Shown piece by piece: positions 63,705 through 64,000 of a DNA stretch of 64,000 nucleotides (positions are counted from its first letter, which is position 1; each line of letters opens with the position of its first letter). Where the stretch lies: contig NZ_CP102798.1 of the NCBI RefSeq assembly GCF_028356935.1, positions 4,278,001 through 4,342,000 on the forward strand, written 5' to 3'. The notes beneath the pieces were generated by a model. That model did not search any database. It was not told where the DNA came from and was given only the letters and a program-made list of their open reading frames with translations. This DNA is from Lysinibacillus sp. OF-1. Its GTDB lineage: Bacteria; Bacillota; Bacilli; Bacillales_A; Planococcaceae. Made by a program: the position numbers and the translations under genes.

Positions 63705-64000
63705 TGATTTTCATTCCCCTTCATCTGTCAATTTCGCTCTAGATATTCTATGTAATCACTTGAACGATTCTATTTTAATCAAATGTTCTTATATTTATTT
63801 TAGCCTTTTAAAGTTTAGCATTTTCGGCATAACTTTTATACTATTTCATGTCTATTTAATACATTAGTAAAACTCGAAATATTTCTGTAATATTCGCAAG
63901 AAAACTACTTTATTCTACAAAACGCCTAATTTATTCTATCTAATGTCGATATTAGCTGATTCAACATTAGACCTACACATCACTTTGTAATGTTTTTGTA
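63705..64000. other. leader of the CwlO-like gene, right edge
   Basis: AT-rich stretch holding the promoter of the endopeptidase gene. B. subtilis cwlO has a long leader with a WalR site; no TGTWAH-type WalR direct repeat could be confirmed here by eye, and no other gene is visible before the edge. Confidence 0.4.

Noticed and set aside
1..64000. CRISPR array, tRNA or rRNA genes, prophage or transposase
   Set aside because: No regularly spaced repeats, no tRNA/rRNA sequences and no integrase, transposase or phage structural genes were seen on either strand.

Overview
The window looks like chromosomal DNA of a low-GC, endospore-forming type Firmicute, most likely Lysinibacillus or a close relative. 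This is inferred from AT-rich spacers, strong AGGAGG-type ribosome binding sites, frequent TTG/GTG starts, and proteins close to Bacillus subtilis NiaP, YeeN, MhqD, YclNOPQ, ComP/ComA and YtvI. No rRNA, tRNA, CRISPR array, prophage or transposase gene is visible. Nearly every gene is intact; the only edge-truncated gene is the azoreductase at the left end.

Layout. 0-3.9 kb: azoreductase (partial), DsbA-type oxidoreductase, FAD/Rieske oxidoreductase and Mn-dependent pyrophosphatase. 4.4-12.8 kb: DUF7662-like/GNAT protein, RpiR regulator, niacin transporter, thrC-thrB, MtnX-type phosphatase, ZIP transporter and PAP2 phosphatase. 12.8-19.2 kb: a complete ComQXPA quorum-sensing locus (comQ-comX-comP-comA, minus strand), including a 52-residue ComX precursor. 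It is flanked by two unrecognised genes and by clusters of a TGGCG inverted-repeat motif. 19.3-23.5 kb: petrobactin-type siderophore importer followed by an IsdG-type heme monooxygenase, under Fur boxes. 23.6-27.9 kb: operon for N-succinyl-dependent conversion of D- to L-amino acids with a transporter. 28-38.4 kb: peptide transporter, HflX, PutP, methyltransferase, MacB-type ABC exporter and Pit phosphate transport.

38.4-47.6 kb is bracketed by two inverted copies of a 512-bp repeat, about 97% identical. Each sits at a Rho-independent terminator, with hairpin sequence present on both sides. Between them lie an MMPL transporter, an MhqD-like hydrolase, a NUDIX protein, an AI-2E family protein, oligoendopeptidase F and a YdcF protein. 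47.6-57 kb: two chemoreceptors, an ArsB-type permease, YeeN, a low-molecular-weight phosphatase, PlsC, an RlmA-type methyltransferase and a MATE pump. 57-64 kb: a tyrosine phosphatase, a cobalamin-riboswitch operon (adenosyltransferase-like protein plus BtuF), glutathione peroxidase, a HEAT-like protein, a YtvI-type permease and a CwlO-like endopeptidase.

How it works together. An identical 18-bp palindrome lies at the azoreductase and MhqD-like promoters 41 kb apart and matches the B. subtilis MhqR operator, suggesting a quinone/electrophile response. Iron genes carry Fur-like boxes, and cobalamin genes sit behind a riboswitch with a terminator. The com operon may control the flanking unknown genes through the shared TGGCG motif; that link is inference.
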